From positions 1 to 27,008 of the IMG/VR virus record IMGVR_UViG_3300033108_000003: a stretch of 27,008 nucleotides of DNA; one strand, written 5' to 3'. Under the pieces are notes generated by a model. That model had not been told where the DNA came from, did no database searches, and was given only the letters and a program-made list of their open reading frames with translations. Origin of the DNA: a virus. This document shows, in pieces, positions 26,584-27,008 of the stretch. How positions within the stretch are numbered: position 1 is the stretch's first letter; every line of letters starts with the position of its first letter. The translations under genes and the position numbers were made by a program.

Positions 26584-27008
26584 ATGGAAGATGTAACGCT
26601 TGACCCTGTAGAACCGCAAGAGCCGACAGCGGCGGAACCCGCTGACACTGCCGAAGGAGCGGACCCGGCACCCGCAGACCCCGCAACACCCCCGGCTGAT
26701 CCTGCCGCCGAACCCGAGAAGAAAGAAAACAAGGTTCAGAAACGGATTGACGAGATTACCCGCGCCCGCAGGCAGGCCGAACAGGAAGCTGAATACTGGC
26801 GCAAGGTAGCAACCGGCGAAATCCAGCATCAACCGCAGCAGCCGCAGGGCGAAATCATCCCTCCCGGCTTGCCCCCCAAGCCCACGCTTGAGCAGTTTGA
26901 AGACTACGACGCTTATGTGGAAGCTTTGGGCGCATGGGGTGCAGAGAAAACTATACTCACCCGCGAGTACAAGGCACAACAGGCACAGGTGCAGCAGGCG
27001 CGGCGAAC
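26584..27008 (+). CDS. Putative head scaffolding protein, N-terminal part (truncated by window edge)
   Basis: The frame opens at ATG 26584 after AAGGGG and runs off the end of the window, giving 141 residues. The first 45 are an acidic Pro/Ala/Glu tract (PAEP-, PADP-type repeats). A basic helical region follows (NKVQKRIDEITRARRQAEQEAEYWRK) and then KPTLEQFEDYDAYVEALGAWGAEK. Acidic N-terminus plus coiled coil, encoded directly after portal, is the usual layout of scaffold proteins of P22-like heads, with the major capsid gene expected next. The call rests on position and this pattern. Confidence 0.75.
   Translation, partial: MEDVTLDPVEPQEPTAAEPADTAEGADPAPADPATPPADPAAEPEKKENKVQKRIDEITRARRQAEQEAEYWRKVATGEIQHQPQQPQGEIIPPGLPPKPTLEQFEDYDAYVEALGAWGAEKTILTREYKAQQAQVQQARR

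Noticed and set aside
1-27008. tRNA genes, CRISPR arrays, insertion sequences, integrase and att sites
   Set aside because: Looked for cloverleaf T-arm patterns, regularly spaced repeats, transposase motifs and recombinase motifs by eye on both strands and saw none; the iterons are too short and too close together for a CRISPR array.

Overview
The window is a gene-dense segment of a double-stranded DNA tailed-phage genome. The evidence is a terminase small subunit, terminase large subunit, P22-type portal and scaffold-like protein in order at the right end, and tail fibre or tailspike genes plus a peptidoglycan peptidase at the left end. The P22-type portal suggests a podovirus. A lipobox lipoprotein and a signal-peptide protein fit a Gram-negative host, but nothing here fixes the host genus. 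No tRNA, CRISPR array, insertion sequence or integrase was seen.

Layout. (1) 1-5076, rightward: end of a repeat-bearing tail protein, a small virion-type protein, a beta-helix tailspike, an M15 endolysin, a small lipoprotein and a DUF1353 protein. (2) 5077-8996, leftward: a ten-gene unit that begins with an XRE-type repressor and contains a three-helix membrane protein, a DUF7446-like protein, a DHH phosphoesterase, a RepL-like plasmid replication initiator and a Rad52-type annealing protein. (3) 8997-9190: divergent control region with opposed candidate promoters around a perfect 12-bp inverted repeat. (4) 9191-11927, rightward: tightly overlapping small early genes, several of them zinc ribbons, plus a VRR-NUC nuclease and a dATP/dGTP diphosphohydrolase-type domain. 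(5) 11936-15095: an HNH homing endonuclease with its own promoter, directly followed by an IbrB (ParB-fold) / unknown / IbrA (PP-loop ATPase) / zinc-ribbon cassette. (6) 15096-18413: a promoter-terminator leader, a replication initiator gene with an iteron array inside it, a DnaB-type helicase, and a second PP-loop protein with an APS-reductase-like iron-sulfur cysteine pattern. (7) 18429-21738: a consensus promoter driving a ribbon-helix-helix protein, then small accessory genes ending in an HNH-like nuclease. (8) 21739-22173: a hairpin-rich non-coding stretch. (9) 22174-27008: packaging and head genes.

How it fits together. The XRE protein and the inverted repeat look like a genetic switch between the leftward RepL/Rad52 unit and the rightward early unit. 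The genome appears to hold two replication modules: a plasmid-like RepL on the left, and an initiator with iterons plus DnaB on the right. The repressor plus RepL, with no integrase in view, raises the possibility of a phage-plasmid lifestyle. The most interesting candidate system is the ParB-fold / PP-loop cassette with its second iron-sulfur PP-loop partner, which may be a nucleotide- or nucleic-acid-modifying pathway. Its function cannot be read from sequence alone.
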